Below, one piece after another: positions 23,067 to 35,992 of a stretch of DNA of 64,000 nucleotides. The position numbers were made by a program, and so were the translations under genes. Below the pieces are notes generated by a model. The model saw only the letters and a program-made list of their open reading frames with translations. It was not told where the DNA came from and did no database searches. This stretch comes from Coriaria nepalensis (lineage: Eukaryota > Streptophyta > Magnoliopsida > Cucurbitales > Coriariaceae): positions 26,307,209 to 26,371,208 of the forward strand of contig CP114482.1 in assembly GCA_027186245.1 (NCBI GenBank), given 5' to 3'. How positions within the stretch are numbered: the first letter of the stretch is position 1; the number at the start of each line of letters is the position of its first letter.

Positions 23067-26024
23067 AATAGAATTCGTTCGAATTAATTTAGAATGATTT
23101 AATAACTAGAAGAGACTCAGTGACATAACTTAAACGCTAAACAAATGCATTGTTGCCTTCAATAGATCAACTGCAAGTTGTGCATGAAAGTCATGTTTAA
23201 AGGCCGAATTTCGTTCGAAGTGATTTAGAATGATTTATTGACTTAAAGAGACGCAAAAATATGACTTTAAGGCTAAAAAATGCATAGTTGCCATCAATAG
23301 ATCAAATGCAAGTTATGCATGAAAGTCGCTTTTTAAATGCAAAAAGAGAATTGGTTCGAAGTGCCTTCAAACAATTTAGTGATTGAAAAGACTGAGTGAT
23401 ATGTTTTTTAATGCCAAAATAATGCATTGTTGTCTTCAATAGATTAATTACAAGTTATGTAAGAAAATAATGTTTGAAGGGCAAAAATAGAATTCGTTCG
23501 AATTAATTTAGAATGATTTAATGACTAGAAGAGACTCAGTGACATAACTTAAACGCTAAACAAATGCATTGTTGCCTTCAATAGATCAACTGCAAGTTGT
23601 GCACGAAAGTCATGTTTAAAAGCCGAATATCGTTCGAAGTGATTTAGAATGATTTATTGACTAAAAGAGACGCAAAAATATGACTTTAAGGCTAAAAAAT
23701 GCATAGTTGCCATCAATAGATCAATTGCAAGTTATGCATGAAAGTCGCTTTTTAAATGCAAAAAGAGAATTGGTTCGAAGGGCCTTCAAACAATTTAGTG
23801 ATTGAAAAGATTGAGTGATATGTTTTTTAATGCTTAAATAATGCATTGTTGTCCTTAGAAGATTAATTGCGAGTTATGTAAGAAAATAATGTTTTGAGGG
23901 CAAAAATAGAATTTGTTCGAATTATTTTAGAATGATTTAATGACTAGATGAGACTCAGTGACATGACTTCGAGGCGAAACAAATGCATTGTTTCCTTCAA
24001 TAGATCAACTGCAAGTTATGCACGAAAGTCATGTTTAAAGGCCGAATTTCATTCGAAGTGATTTAGAATGATTTACTGACTAAAAGAGACGCAAAAATAT
24101 GACTTTAAGGCTAAAAAATGCATAGTTGCCATCAATAGATCAATTGCAAGTTATGCATGAAAGTAGCTTTTTAAATGCAAAAAGAGAATTTATTTGCAGC
24201 GCCTTCAAACAATTTAATGATTGAAAAGACTGAGTGAAATGCTTTTTAATGCTAAAATAATGCGTTGTTGTCTTGAATAGATTAATTACAAGTTATGTAA
24301 GAAAATAATGTTTGAAGGGCAAAAATAGAATTCGTTCGAATTAATTCAGAATGATTTAATAACTAGAAGAGACTCAGTGACATAACTTAAACGCTAAACA
24401 AATGCATTGTTGCCTTCAATAGATCAACTGCAAGTTGTGCATGAAAGTCATGTTTAAAGGCCGAATTTCGTTCGAAGTGATTTAGAATGATTTATTGACT
24501 TAAAGAGACGCAAAAATATGACTTTAAGGCTAAAAAATGCATAGTTGCCATCAATAGATCAAATGCAAGTTTTGCATGAAAGTCGCTTTTTAAATGCAAA
24601 AAGAGAATTGGTTCGAAGTGCCTTCAAACAATTTAGTGATTGAAAAGACTGAGTGATATGTTTTTTAATGCCAAAATAATGCATTGTTGTCTTCAATAGA
24701 TTAATTACAAGTTATGTAAGAAAATAATGTTTGAAGGGCAAAAATACAATTCGTTTGAATTAATTTAGAATGATTTAATGACTAGAAGAGACTCAGTGAC
24801 ATAACTTAAACGCTAAACAAATGCATTGTTGCCTTCAATAGATCAACTGCAAGTTGTGCACGAAAGTCATGTTTAAAGGCCGAATATCGTTCGAAGTGAT
24901 TTAGAATGATTTATTGACTAAAAGAGACGCAAAAATATGACTTTAAGGCTAAAAAATGCATAGTTGCCATCAATAGATCAATTGCAAGTTATGCATGAAA
25001 GTCGCTTTTTAAATGCAAAAAGAGAATTGGTTCGAAGGGCCTTCAAACAATTTAGTGATTGAAAAGATTGAGTGATATGTTTTTTAATGCTAAAATAATG
25101 CATTGTTGTCCTTAGAAGATTAATTGCGAGTTATGTAAGAAAATAATGTTTTGAGGGCAAAAATAGAATTTGTTCGAATTATTTTAGAATGATTTAATGA
25201 CTAGATGAGACTCAGTGACATGACTTCGAGGCGAAACAAATGCATTGTTTCCTTCAATAGATCAACTGCAAGTTATGCACGAAAGTCATGTTTAAAGGCC
25301 GAATTTCATTCGAAGTGATTTAGAATGATTTACTGACTAAAAGAGACGCAAAAATATGACTTTAAGGCTAAAAAATGCATAGTTGCCATCAATAGATCAA
25401 TTGCAAGTTATGCATGAAAGTAGCTTTTTAAATGCAAAAAGAGAATTTATTTGCAGCGCCTTCAAACAATTTAATGATTGAAAAGACTGAGTGAAATGCT
25501 TTTTAATGCTAAAATAATGCGTTGTTGTCTTGAATAGATTAATTACAAGTTATGTAAGAAAATAATGTTTGAAGGGCAAAAATAGAATTCGTTCGAATTA
25601 ATTTAGAATGATTTAATAACTAGAAGAGACTCAGTGACATAACTTAAACGCTAAACAAATGCATTGTTGCCTTCAATAGATCAACTGCAAGTTGTGCATG
25701 AAAGTCATGTTTAAAGGCCGAATTTCGTTCGAAGTGATTTAGAATGATTTATTGACTTAAAGAGACGCAAAAATATGACTTTAAGGCTAAAAAATGCATA
25801 GTTGCCATCAATAGATCAAATGCAAGTTATGCATGAAAGTCGCTTTTTAAATGCAAAAAGAGAATTGGTTCGAAGTGCCTTCAAACAATTTAGTGATTGA
25901 AAAGACTGAGTGATATGTTTTTTAATGCCAAAATAATGCATTGTTGTCTTCAATAGATTAATTACAAGTTATGTAAGAAAATAATGTTTGAAGGGCAAAA
26001 ATAGAATTCGTTCGAATTAATTTA
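23067..26024 (+). repeat. 1257-bp three-trimer HOR, two full copies and one partial
   Basis: Units span about 23067-24323, 24324-25580 and 25581-26024. Diagnostic variants recur every 1257 bp: ataactagaagagactc (23102, 24359, 25616), attgacttaaagagac (23238, 24495, 25752) and gttttttaatgcc. Within the first two units, a gaatatcgttcg variant and a gacttcgaggcgaaac variant also recur at 1257 bp. The third copy stops matching around gaatcatttaatg at ~26025. The second unit overlaps the start of the first 4190-bp HOR copy, so the smaller repeat was captured inside the larger one. Confidence 0.87.
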
Positions 26025-28727
26025 GAATCATTTAATGACTAGAAGAGACTCAGTGACATGATTTAAACGCTAAACAAATGCATTTTTGCCTTCAATAGAT
26101 CAACTGCAAGTTATGCACGAAAGTCATGTCTAAAGGCCGAATTTCGTTCGAAGTGATTTAGAATGATTTGCTGACAAAAAGAGACGCAAAAATATGACTT
26201 TAAGGCTAAAAAATGCATAGTTGCCATCAATAGATCAATTGCAAGTTATGCATGAAAGTCGCGTTTTAAATGCAAAAAGAGAATTTGTTTGCTGTGGCTT
26301 CAAACGATTTAATGATTGAAAAGACTGAGTGATATGCTTTTTAACGCTAAAATAATGCATTGTTGTCTTTAGTAGATTAATTGCAAGTTATGTAAGAAAA
26401 TAATGTTTGATGGGCGAAAATAGAATTCGTTCGAATTAATTCAGAATGATTTGATGACTAGAAGAGACTCAGTGACATGACTTTACGGCTAAACTAATGC
26501 ATTATTGCCTTCAATAGATCAAATGCAAGTTATGTACGAAAGTCATTTTTAAAGGCCGAATTTCGTTCAAAGTGATTTAAAAAGATTTAATGACTAAAAG
26601 AGACGCAATAATATGAATTTAAGGCTAAAAAATAAATAGTCGCCTTCAATAGATCAAGTGCAAGTTATGCATGAAAGTCGTGTTTTAAATACAAAAATAG
26701 AATTGGTTCGAACTGCCTTCAAACAATTTAATGATTGAGAACGCTGAGTGATATGCTTTTTAATGCTAAAATAATGCATTGTTGTCTTTAGTAGATTAAT
26801 TGCAAGTTATGTAAGAAAATAATGTTTGAAGGGCGAAAATAGAATTCGTTCGAATTAATTTAGAATGATTTGATAACTAGAAGAGACTCAGTGACATGAC
26901 TTTAAGGCTAAACTAATGCATTGTTGCCTTCAATAGATCAAATGCAAGTTATGCACGAAAGTCATGTTTAAATGCCGAATTTCGTTCGAAATGATTTAAA
27001 AAGATTTAATGACTAAAAGAGACGAAATAATAAGAATTTAAGGCTAAAAAATGAATAGTGGCCTTCAATAGATCAAGTGCAAGTTATGCATGAAACTCGT
27101 GTTTTAAATACAAAAAAAGAATTGGTTCGAAGTGCCTTCAAACAATTTAATGATTGAGAAGACAGAGTGATATGCTTTTTAATGCTAAAATAATGCATTG
27201 TTGTCTTCAATAGATTAATTACAAGTTATGTAAGAAAATAATGTTTGAAGGGCGAAAATAGAATTCGTTCGAATTAATTTAGAATGATTTGATGACTAGA
27301 AGAGACTCAGTGACATGACTTTAAGGCTAAACTAATGCATTGTTGCCTTCAATAGATCAAATGCAAGTTATGCACGAAAGTCATGTTTAAAGGCCGAATT
27401 TTGTTCAAAGTGATTTAGAATGATTTACTGACTAAAAGAGACGCAAAAATATGACTTTAAGGCTAAAAAATGCATAGTTGCCATCAATAGATCAATTGCA
27501 AGTTATGCATGAGAGTCGCGTTTTAAATGCAAAAAGAGAATTTGTTTGTAGTGCCTTCAAACAATTTAATGATTGAAAAGACTGAGTGATATGCTTTTTA
27601 ACGCTAAAATAATGCATTGTTGTCTTTAGTAGATTAATTGCAAGTTATGTAAGAAAATAATATTTGAAGGGCGAAAATAGAATTCGTTCGAATTAATTTA
27701 GAATGATTTGATAACTAGAAGAGACTCAGTGACATGACTTTAAGGCTAAACTAATGCATTGTTGCCTTCAATAGATCAAATGCAAGTTATGCACGAAAGT
27801 CATGTTTAATTGCCGAATTTCGTTGAAAGTGATTTAGAAAGATTTAATGACTAAAAGAGATGCAATAATATGAATTTAAGGCTAAAAAATGTATAGTCGC
27901 CTTCAATAGATCAAGTGCAAGTTATGCATGAAACTCGTGTTTTAAATACAAAAATAGAATTGGTTCGACGTGCCTTCAAACAATTTAATGATTGAGAAGA
28001 CTGAGTGATATGCTTTTTAATGCTAAAATAATGCATTGTTGTCTTCAATAGATTAATTACAAGTTATGTAAGAAAATAATGTTTGAACGGCGAAAATAGA
28101 ATTCGTTCGAATTAATTTAGAATGATTTGATGACCAGAAGAGACTCAGTGACATGACTTTAAGGCTAAACTAATGCATTGTTGCATTCAGTAGATCAAAT
28201 GCAAGTTATGCACGAAAGTCATGTTTAAAGGCCAAATTTCGTTCGAAATGATTTAGAAAGATTTAATGACTAAAAGAGACGCAATAATATGAATTTAAGG
28301 CTAAAAAATGAATAGTGGCCTTCAATAGATCAAGTGCAAGTTATGCATGAAAGTCGTGTTTTAAATACGAAAATAGAATTGATTCGAAGTGCCTTCAAAC
28401 AATTTAATGATTGAGAAGACTGAGTCATATGCTTTTTAATGCTAAAATAATGCATTGTTGTCTTCAATAGATTAATTACAAGTTATGTAAGAAAATAATG
28501 TTTGAAGGGTGAAAATAGAATTCGTTCGAATTAATTTAGAATGATTTGATGCTTGGAAGAGACTCAGTGACATGACTTTAAGGCTAAAGAAATGCATTGT
28601 TGCCTTCAATAGATCAACTGCAAGTTATGCACGAAATTCATGTTTAAAGGCCGAATTTTGTTCAAAGTGATTTCGAATGATTTACTGACTAAAAGAGACG
28701 CAAAAATATGACTTTAAGGCTAAAAAA
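24538..28727 (+). repeat. HOR-2 (4190 bp, ten trimers) copy 1
   Basis: Ten trimers, A heads at 24538, 24957, 25376, 25795, 26214, 26633, 27052, 27471, 27890 and 28309. The tttgcatgaaag variant at 24571 recurs at 28761, 31836 and 36026. The unit mixes left-type B monomers (gggcaaaaatag) in its first half with right-type ones (gggcgaaaatag) from 26411 on. Like copy 2, it has gtttgtagtgcc and gttgccttc where copies 3 and 4 have gtttgcagtgcc and gttcccttc. The upstream match ends just before 24538 (attgacttaaag here, gattactgactaaaag type in later copies). Confidence 0.9.
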
Positions 28728-31700
28728 TGCATAGTTGCCATCAATAGATCAAATGCAAGTTTTGCATGAAAGTCGCTTTTTAAATGCAAAAAGAGAATTG
28801 GTTCGAAGTGCCTTCAAACAATTTAGTGATTGAAAAGACTGAGTGATATGTTTTTTAATGCCAAAATAATGCATTGTTGTCTTCAATAGATTAATTACAA
28901 GTTATGTAAGAAAATAATGTTTGAAGGGCAAAAATACAATTCGTTCGAATTAATTTAGAATGATTTAATGACTAGAAGAGACTCAGTGACATAACTTAAA
29001 CGCTAAACAAATGCATTGTTGCCTTCAATAGATCAACTGCAAGTTGTGCACGAAAGTCATGTTTAAAGGCCGAATATCGTTCGAAGTGATTTAGAATGAT
29101 TTATTGACTAAAAGAGACGCAAAAATATGACTTTAAGGCTAAAAAATGCATAGTTGCCATCAATAGATCAATTGCAAGTTATGCATGAAAGTCGCTTTTT
29201 AAATGCAAAAAGAGAATTGGTTCGAAGGGCCTTCAAACAATTTAGTGATTGAAAAGATTGAGTGATATGTTTTTTAATGCTAAAATAATGCATTGTTGTC
29301 CTTAGAAGATTAATTGCGAGTTATGTAAGAAAATAATGTTTTGAGGGCAAAAATAGAATTTGTTCGAATTATTTTAGAATGATTTAATGACTAGATGAGA
29401 CTCAGTGACATGACTTCGAGGCGAAACAAATGCATTGTTTCCTTCAATAGATCAACTGCAAGTTATGCACGAAAGTCATGTTTAAAGGCCGAATTTCATT
29501 CGAAGTGATTTAGAATGATTTACTGACTAAAAGAGACGCAAAAATATGACTTTAAGGCTAAAAAATGCATAGTTGCCATCAATAGATCAATTGCAAGTTA
29601 TGCATGAAAGTAGCTTTTTAAATGCAAAAAGAGAATTTATTTGCAGCGCCTTCAAACAATTTAATGATTGAAAAGACTGAGTGAAATGCTTTTTAATGCT
29701 AAAATAATGCGTTGTTGTCTTGAATAGATTAATTACAAGTTATGTAAGAAAATAATGTTTGAAGGGCAAAAATAGAATTCGTTCGAATTAATTTAGAATG
29801 ATTTAATAACTAGAAGAGACTCAGTGACATAACTTAAACGCTAAACAAATGCATTGTTGCCTTCAATAGATCAACTGCAAGTTGTGCATGAAAGTCATGT
29901 TTAAAGGCCGAATTTCGTTCGAAGTGATTTAGAATGATTTATTGACTTAAAGAGACGCAAAAATATGACTTTAAGGCTAAAAAATGCATAGTTGCCATCA
30001 ATAGATCAAATGCAAGTTATGCATGAAAGTCGCTTTTTAAATGCAAAAAGAGAATTGGTTCGAAGTGCCTTCAAACAATTTAGTGATTGAAAAGACTGAG
30101 TGATATGTTTTTTAATGCCAAAATAATGCATTGTTGTCTTCAATAGATTAATTACAAGTTATGTAAGAAAATAATGTTTGAAGGGCAAAAATAGAATTCG
30201 TTCGAATTAATTTAGAATCATTTAATGACTAGAAGAGACTCAGTGACATGATTTAAACGCTAAACAAATGCATTTTTGCCTTCAATAGATTAATTACAAG
30301 TTATGTAAGAAAATAATGTTTGAAGGGCGAAAATAGAATTCGTTCGAATTAATTTAGAATGATTTGATGACTAGAAGAGACTCAGTGACATGACTTTAAG
30401 GCTAAACTAATGCATTGTTGCCTTCAATAGATCAAATGCAAGTTATGCACGAAAGTCATGTTTAAAGGCCGAATTTTGTTCAAAGTGATTTAGAATGATT
30501 TACTGACTAAAAGAGACGCAAAAATATGACTTTAAGGCTAAAAAATGCATAGTTGCCATCAATAGATCAATTGCAAGTTATGCATGAGAGTCGCGTTTTA
30601 AATGCAAAAAGAGAATTTGTTTGTAGTGCCTTCAAACAATTTAATGATTGAAAAGACTGAGTGATATGCTTTTTAACGCTAAAATAATGCATTGTTGTCT
30701 TTAGTAGATTAATTGCAAGTTATGTAAGAAAATAATATTTGAAGGGCGAAAATAGAATTCGTTCGAATTAATTTAGAATGATTTGATAACTAGAAGAGAC
30801 TCAGTGACATGACTTTAAGGCTAAACTAATGCATTGTTGCCTTCAATAGATCAAATGCAAGTTATGCACGAAAGTCATGTTTAATTGCCGAATTTCGTTG
30901 AAAGTGATTTAGAAAGATTTAATGACTAAAAGAGATGCAATAATATGAATTTAAGGCTAAAAAATGTATAGTCGCCTTCAATAGATCAAGTGCAAGTTAT
31001 GCATGAAACTCGTGTTTTAAATACAAAAATAGAATTGGTTCGACGTGCCTTCAAACAATTTAATGATTGAGAAGACTGAGTGATATGCTTTTTAATGCTA
31101 AAATAATGCATTGTTGTCTTCAATAGATTAATTACAAGTTATGTAAGAAAATAATGTTTGAACGGCGAAAATAGAATTCGTTCGAATTAATTTAGAATGA
31201 TTTGATGACCAGAAGAGACTCAGTGACATGACTTTAAGGCTAAACTAATGCATTGTTGCATTCAGTAGATCAAATGCAAGTTATGCACGAAAGTCATGTT
31301 TAAAGGCCAAATTTCGTTCGAAATGATTTAGAAAGATTTAATGACTAAAAGAGACGCAATAATATGAATTTAAGGCTAAAAAATGAATAGTGGCCTTCAA
31401 TAGATCAAGTGCAAGTTATGCATGAAAGTCGTGTTTTAAATACGAAAATAGAATTGATTCGAAGTGCCTTCAAACAATTTAATGATTGAGAAGACTGAGT
31501 CATATGCTTTTTAATGCTAAAATAATGCATTGTTGTCTTCAATAGATTAATTACAAGTTATGTAAGAAAATAATGTTTGAAGGGTGAAAATAGAATTCGT
31601 TCGAATTAATTTAGAATGATTTGATGCTTGGAAGAGACTCAGTGACATGACTTTAAGGCTAAAGAAATGCATTGTTGCCTTCAATAGATCAACTGCAAGT

Positions 31701-31802
31701 TATGCACGAAATTCATGTTTAAAGGCCGAATTTTGTTCAAAGTGATTTCGAATGATTTACTGACTAAAAGAGACGCAAAAATATGACTTTAAGGCTAAAA
31801 AA
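28728..31802 (+). repeat. HOR-2 copy 2, with an internal 1115-bp deletion
   Basis: This copy is 3075 bp instead of 4190. It is collinear with copies 1, 3 and 4 up to the C head at 30269 and again from 30291, and lacks the part that is 33366-34480 in copy 3 (1115 bp, eight monomers). It shares gtttgtagtgcc (near 30619) and gttgccttc with copy 1. The deletion changes the monomer order locally to A-B-(C/B)-C-A, giving a 561-bp interval between A heads 29985 and 30546. Confidence 0.9.
30269..30410 (+). repeat. Chimeric C/B monomer at the HOR-2 deletion junction
   Basis: The head is a C monomer (tgcatttttgccttc, a variant also at the intact C monomers near 26079 and 33347). The body is a B monomer (gattaattacaagttatg). 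The parents share cttcaatagat at the exchange point (about 30280-30290). The exchange is in monomer register but joins non-equivalent monomer types, as expected for unequal crossing over between mispaired monomers. It is the breakpoint of the 1115-bp deletion in HOR-2 copy 2. Confidence 0.9.
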
Positions 31803-34800
31803 TGCATAGTTGCCATCAATAGATCAAATGCAAGTTTTGCATGAAAGTCGCTTTTTAAATGCAAAAAGAGAATTGGTTCGAAGTGCCTTCAAACAATTTA
31901 GTGATTGAAAAGACTGAGTGATATGTTTTTTAATGCCAAAATAATGCATTGTTGTCTTCAATAGATTAATTACAAGTTATGTAAGAAAATAATGTTTGAA
32001 GGGCAAAAATACAATTCGTTCGAATTAATTTAGAATGATTTAATGACTAGAAGAGACTCAGTGACATAACTTAAACGCTAAACAAATGCATTGTTGCCTT
32101 CAATAGATCAACTGCAAGTTGTGCACGAAAGTCATGTTTAAAGGCCGAATATCGTTCGAAGTGATTTAGAATGATTTATTGACTAAAAGAGACGCAAAAA
32201 TATGACTTTAAGGCTAAAAAATGCATAGTTGCCATCAATAGATCAATTGCAAGTTATGCATGAAAGTCGCTTTTTAAATGCAAAAAGAGAATTGGTTCGA
32301 AGGGCCTTCAAACAATTTAGTGATTGAAAAGATTGAGTGATATGTTTTTTAATGCTAAAATAATGCATTGTTGTCCTTAGAAGATTAATTGCGAGTTATG
32401 TAAGAAAATAATGTTTTGAGGGCAAAAATAGAATTTGTTCGAATTATTTTAGAATGATTTAATGACTAGATGAGACTCAGTGACATGACTTCGAGGCGAA
32501 ACAAATGCATTGTTTCCTTCAATAGATCAACTGCAAGTTATGCACGAAAGTCATGTTTAAAGGCCGAATTTCATTCGAAGTGATTTAGAATGATTTACTG
32601 ACTAAAAGAGACGCAAAAATATGACTTTAAGGCTAAAAAATGCATAGTTGCCATCAATAGATCAATTGCAAGTTATGCATGAAAGTAGCTTTTTAAATGC
32701 AAAAAGAGAATTTATTTGCAGCGCCTTCAAACAATTTAATGATTGAAAAGACTGAGTGAAATGCTTTTTAATGCTAAAATAATGCGTTGTTGTCTTGAAT
32801 AGATTAATTACAAGTTATGTAAGAAAATAATGTTTGAAGGGCAAAAATAGAATTCGTTCGAATTAATTTAGAATGATTTAATAACTAGAAGAGACTCAGT
32901 GACATAACTTAAACGCTAAACAAATGCATTGTTGCCTTCAATAGATCAACTGCAAGTTGTGCATGAAAGTCATGTTTAAAGGCCGAATTTCGTTCGAAGT
33001 GATTTAGAATGATTTATTGACTTAAAGAGACGCAAAAATATGACTTTAAGGCTAAAAAATGCATAGTTGCCATCAATAGATCAAATGCAAGTTATGCATG
33101 AAAGTCGCTTTTTAAATGCAAAAAGAGAATTGGTTCGAAGTGCCTTCAAACAATTTAGTGATTGAAAAGACTGAGTGATATGTTTTTTAATGCCAAAATA
33201 ATGCATTGTTGTCTTCAATAGATTAATTACAAGTTATGTAAGAAAATAATGTTTGAAGGGCAAAAATAGAATTCGTTCGAATTAATTTAGAATCATTTAA
33301 TGACTAGAAGAGACTCAGTGACATGATTTAAACGCTAAACAAATGCATTTTTGCCTTCAATAGATCAACTGCAAGTTATGCACGAAAGTCATGTCTAAAG
33401 GCCGAATTTCGTTCGAAGTGATTTAGAATGATTTGCTGACAAAAAGAGACGCAAAAATATGACTTTAAGGCTAAAAAATGCATAGTTGCCATCAATAGAT
33501 CAATTGCAAGTTATGCATGAAAGTCGCGTTTTAAATGCAAAAAGAGAATTTGTTTGCTGTGGCTTCAAACGATTTAATGATTGAAAAGACTGAGTGATAT
33601 GCTTTTTAACGCTAAAATAATGCATTGTTGTCTTTAGTAGATTAATTGCAAGTTATGTAAGAAAATAATGTTTGATGGGCGAAAATAGAATTCGTTCGAA
33701 TTAATTCAGAATGATTTGATGACTAGAAGAGACTCAGTGACATGACTTTACGGCTAAACTAATGCATTATTGCCTTCAATAGATCAAATGCAAGTTATGT
33801 ACGAAAGTCATTTTTAAAGGCCGAATTTCGTTCAAAGTGATTTAAAAAGATTTAATGACTAAAAGAGACGCAATAATATGAATTTAAGGCTAAAAAATAA
33901 ATAGTCGCCTTCAATAGATCAAGTGCAAGTTATGCATGAAAGTCGTGTTTTAAATACAAAAATAGAATTGGTTCGAACTGCCTTCAAACAATTTAATGAT
34001 TGAGAACGCTGAGTGATATGCTTTTTAATGCTAAAATAATGCATTGTTGTCTTTAGTAGATTAATTGCAAGTTATGTAAGAAAATAATGTTTGAAGGGCG
34101 AAAATAGAATTCGTTCGAATTAATTTAGAATGATTTGATAACTAGAAGAGACTCAGTGACATGACTTTAAGGCTAAACTAATGCATTGTTGCCTTCAATA
34201 GATCAAATGCAAGTTATGCACGAAAGTCATGTTTAAATGCCGAATTTCGTTCGAAATGATTTAAAAAGATTTAATGACTAAAAGAGACGAAATAATAAGA
34301 ATTTAAGGCTAAAAAATGAATAGTGGCCTTCAATAGATCAAGTGCAAGTTATGCATGAAACTCGTGTTTTAAATACAAAAAAAGAATTGGTTCGAAGTGC
34401 CTTCAAACAATTTAATGATTGAGAAGACAGAGTGATATGCTTTTTAATGCTAAAATAATGCATTGTTGTCTTCAATAGATTAATTACAAGTTATGTAAGA
34501 AAATAATGTTTGAAGGGCGAAAATAGAATTCGTTCGAATTAATTTAGAATGATTTGATGACTAGAAGAGACTCAGTGACATGACTTTAAGGCTAAACTAA
34601 TGCATTGTTCCCTTCAATAGATCAAATGCAAGTTATGCACGAAAGTCATGTTTAAAGGCCGAATTTTGTTCAAAGTGATTTAGAATGATTTACTGACTAA
34701 AAGAGACGCAAAAATATGACTTTAAGGCTAAAAAATGCATAGTTGCCATCAATAGATCAATTGCAAGTTATGCATGAGAGTCGCGTTTTAAATGCAAAAA

Positions 34801-35992
34801 GAGAATTTGTTTGCAGTGCCTTCAAACAATTTAATGATTGAAAAGACTGAGTGATATGCTTTTTAACGCTAAAATAATGCATTGTTGTCTTTAGTAGATT
34901 AATTGCAAGTTATGTAAGAAAATAATATTTGAAGGGCGAAAATAGAATTCGTTCGAATTAATTTAGAATGATTTGATAACTAGAAGAGACTCAGTGACAT
35001 GACTTTAAGGCTAAACTAATGCATTGTTGCCTTCAATAGATCAAATGCAAGTTATGCACGAAAGTCATGTTTAATTGCCGAATTTCGTTGAAAGTGATTT
35101 AGAAAGATTTAATGACTAAAAGAGATGCAATAATATGAATTTAAGGCTAAAAAATGTATAGTCGCCTTCAATAGATCAAGTGCAAGTTATGCATGAAACT
35201 CGTGTTTTAAATACAAAAATAGAATTGGTTCGACGTGCCTTCAAACAATTTAATGATTGAGAAGACTGAGTGATATGCTTTTTAATGCTAAAATAATGCA
35301 TTGTTGTCTTCAATAGATTAATTACAAGTTATGTAAGAAAATAATGTTTGAACGGCGAAAATAGAATTCGTTCGAATTAATTTAGAATGATTTGATGACC
35401 AGAAGAGACTCAGTGACATGACTTTAAGGCTAAACTAATGCATTGTTGCATTCAGTAGATCAAATGCAAGTTATGCACGAAAGTCATGTTTAAAGGCCAA
35501 ATTTCGTTCGAAATGATTTAGAAAGATTTAATGACTAAAAGAGACGCAATAATATGAATTTAAGGCTAAAAAATGAATAGTGGCCTTCAATAGATCAAGT
35601 GCAAGTTATGCATGAAAGTCGTGTTTTAAATACGAAAATAGAATTGATTCGAAGTGCCTTCAAACAATTTAATGATTGAGAAGACTGAGTCATATGCTTT
35701 TTAATGCTAAAATAATGCATTGTTGTCTTCAATAGATTAATTACAAGTTATGTAAGAAAATAATGTTTGAAGGGTGAAAATAGAATTCGTTCGAATTAAT
35801 TTAGAATGATTTGATGCTTGGAAGAGACTCAGTGACATGACTTTAAGGCTAAAGAAATGCATTGTTGCCTTCAATAGATCAACTGCAAGTTATGCACGAA
35901 ATTCATGTTTAAAGGCCGAATTTTGTTCAAAGTGATTTCGAATGATTTACTGACTAAAAGAGACGCAAAAATATGACTTTAAGGCTAAAAAA
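31803..35992 (+). repeat. HOR-2 copy 3
   Basis: Full 4190-bp unit. Landmarks such as ttgcattcag (28181, 31256, 35446, 39636) and tgatgggc (26408, 33673, 37863) fix the period at exactly 4190 bp where no deletion intervenes. Copy 3 shares the gttcccttc variant (near 34608) and gtttgcagtgcc (near 34809) with copy 4. Confidence 0.92.

Noticed and set aside
30269..30410. Insertion of foreign sequence at the irregular spacing
   Set aside because: The extra spacing is fully explained by C and B monomer parts joined at a shared tract; no non-satellite bases are present.
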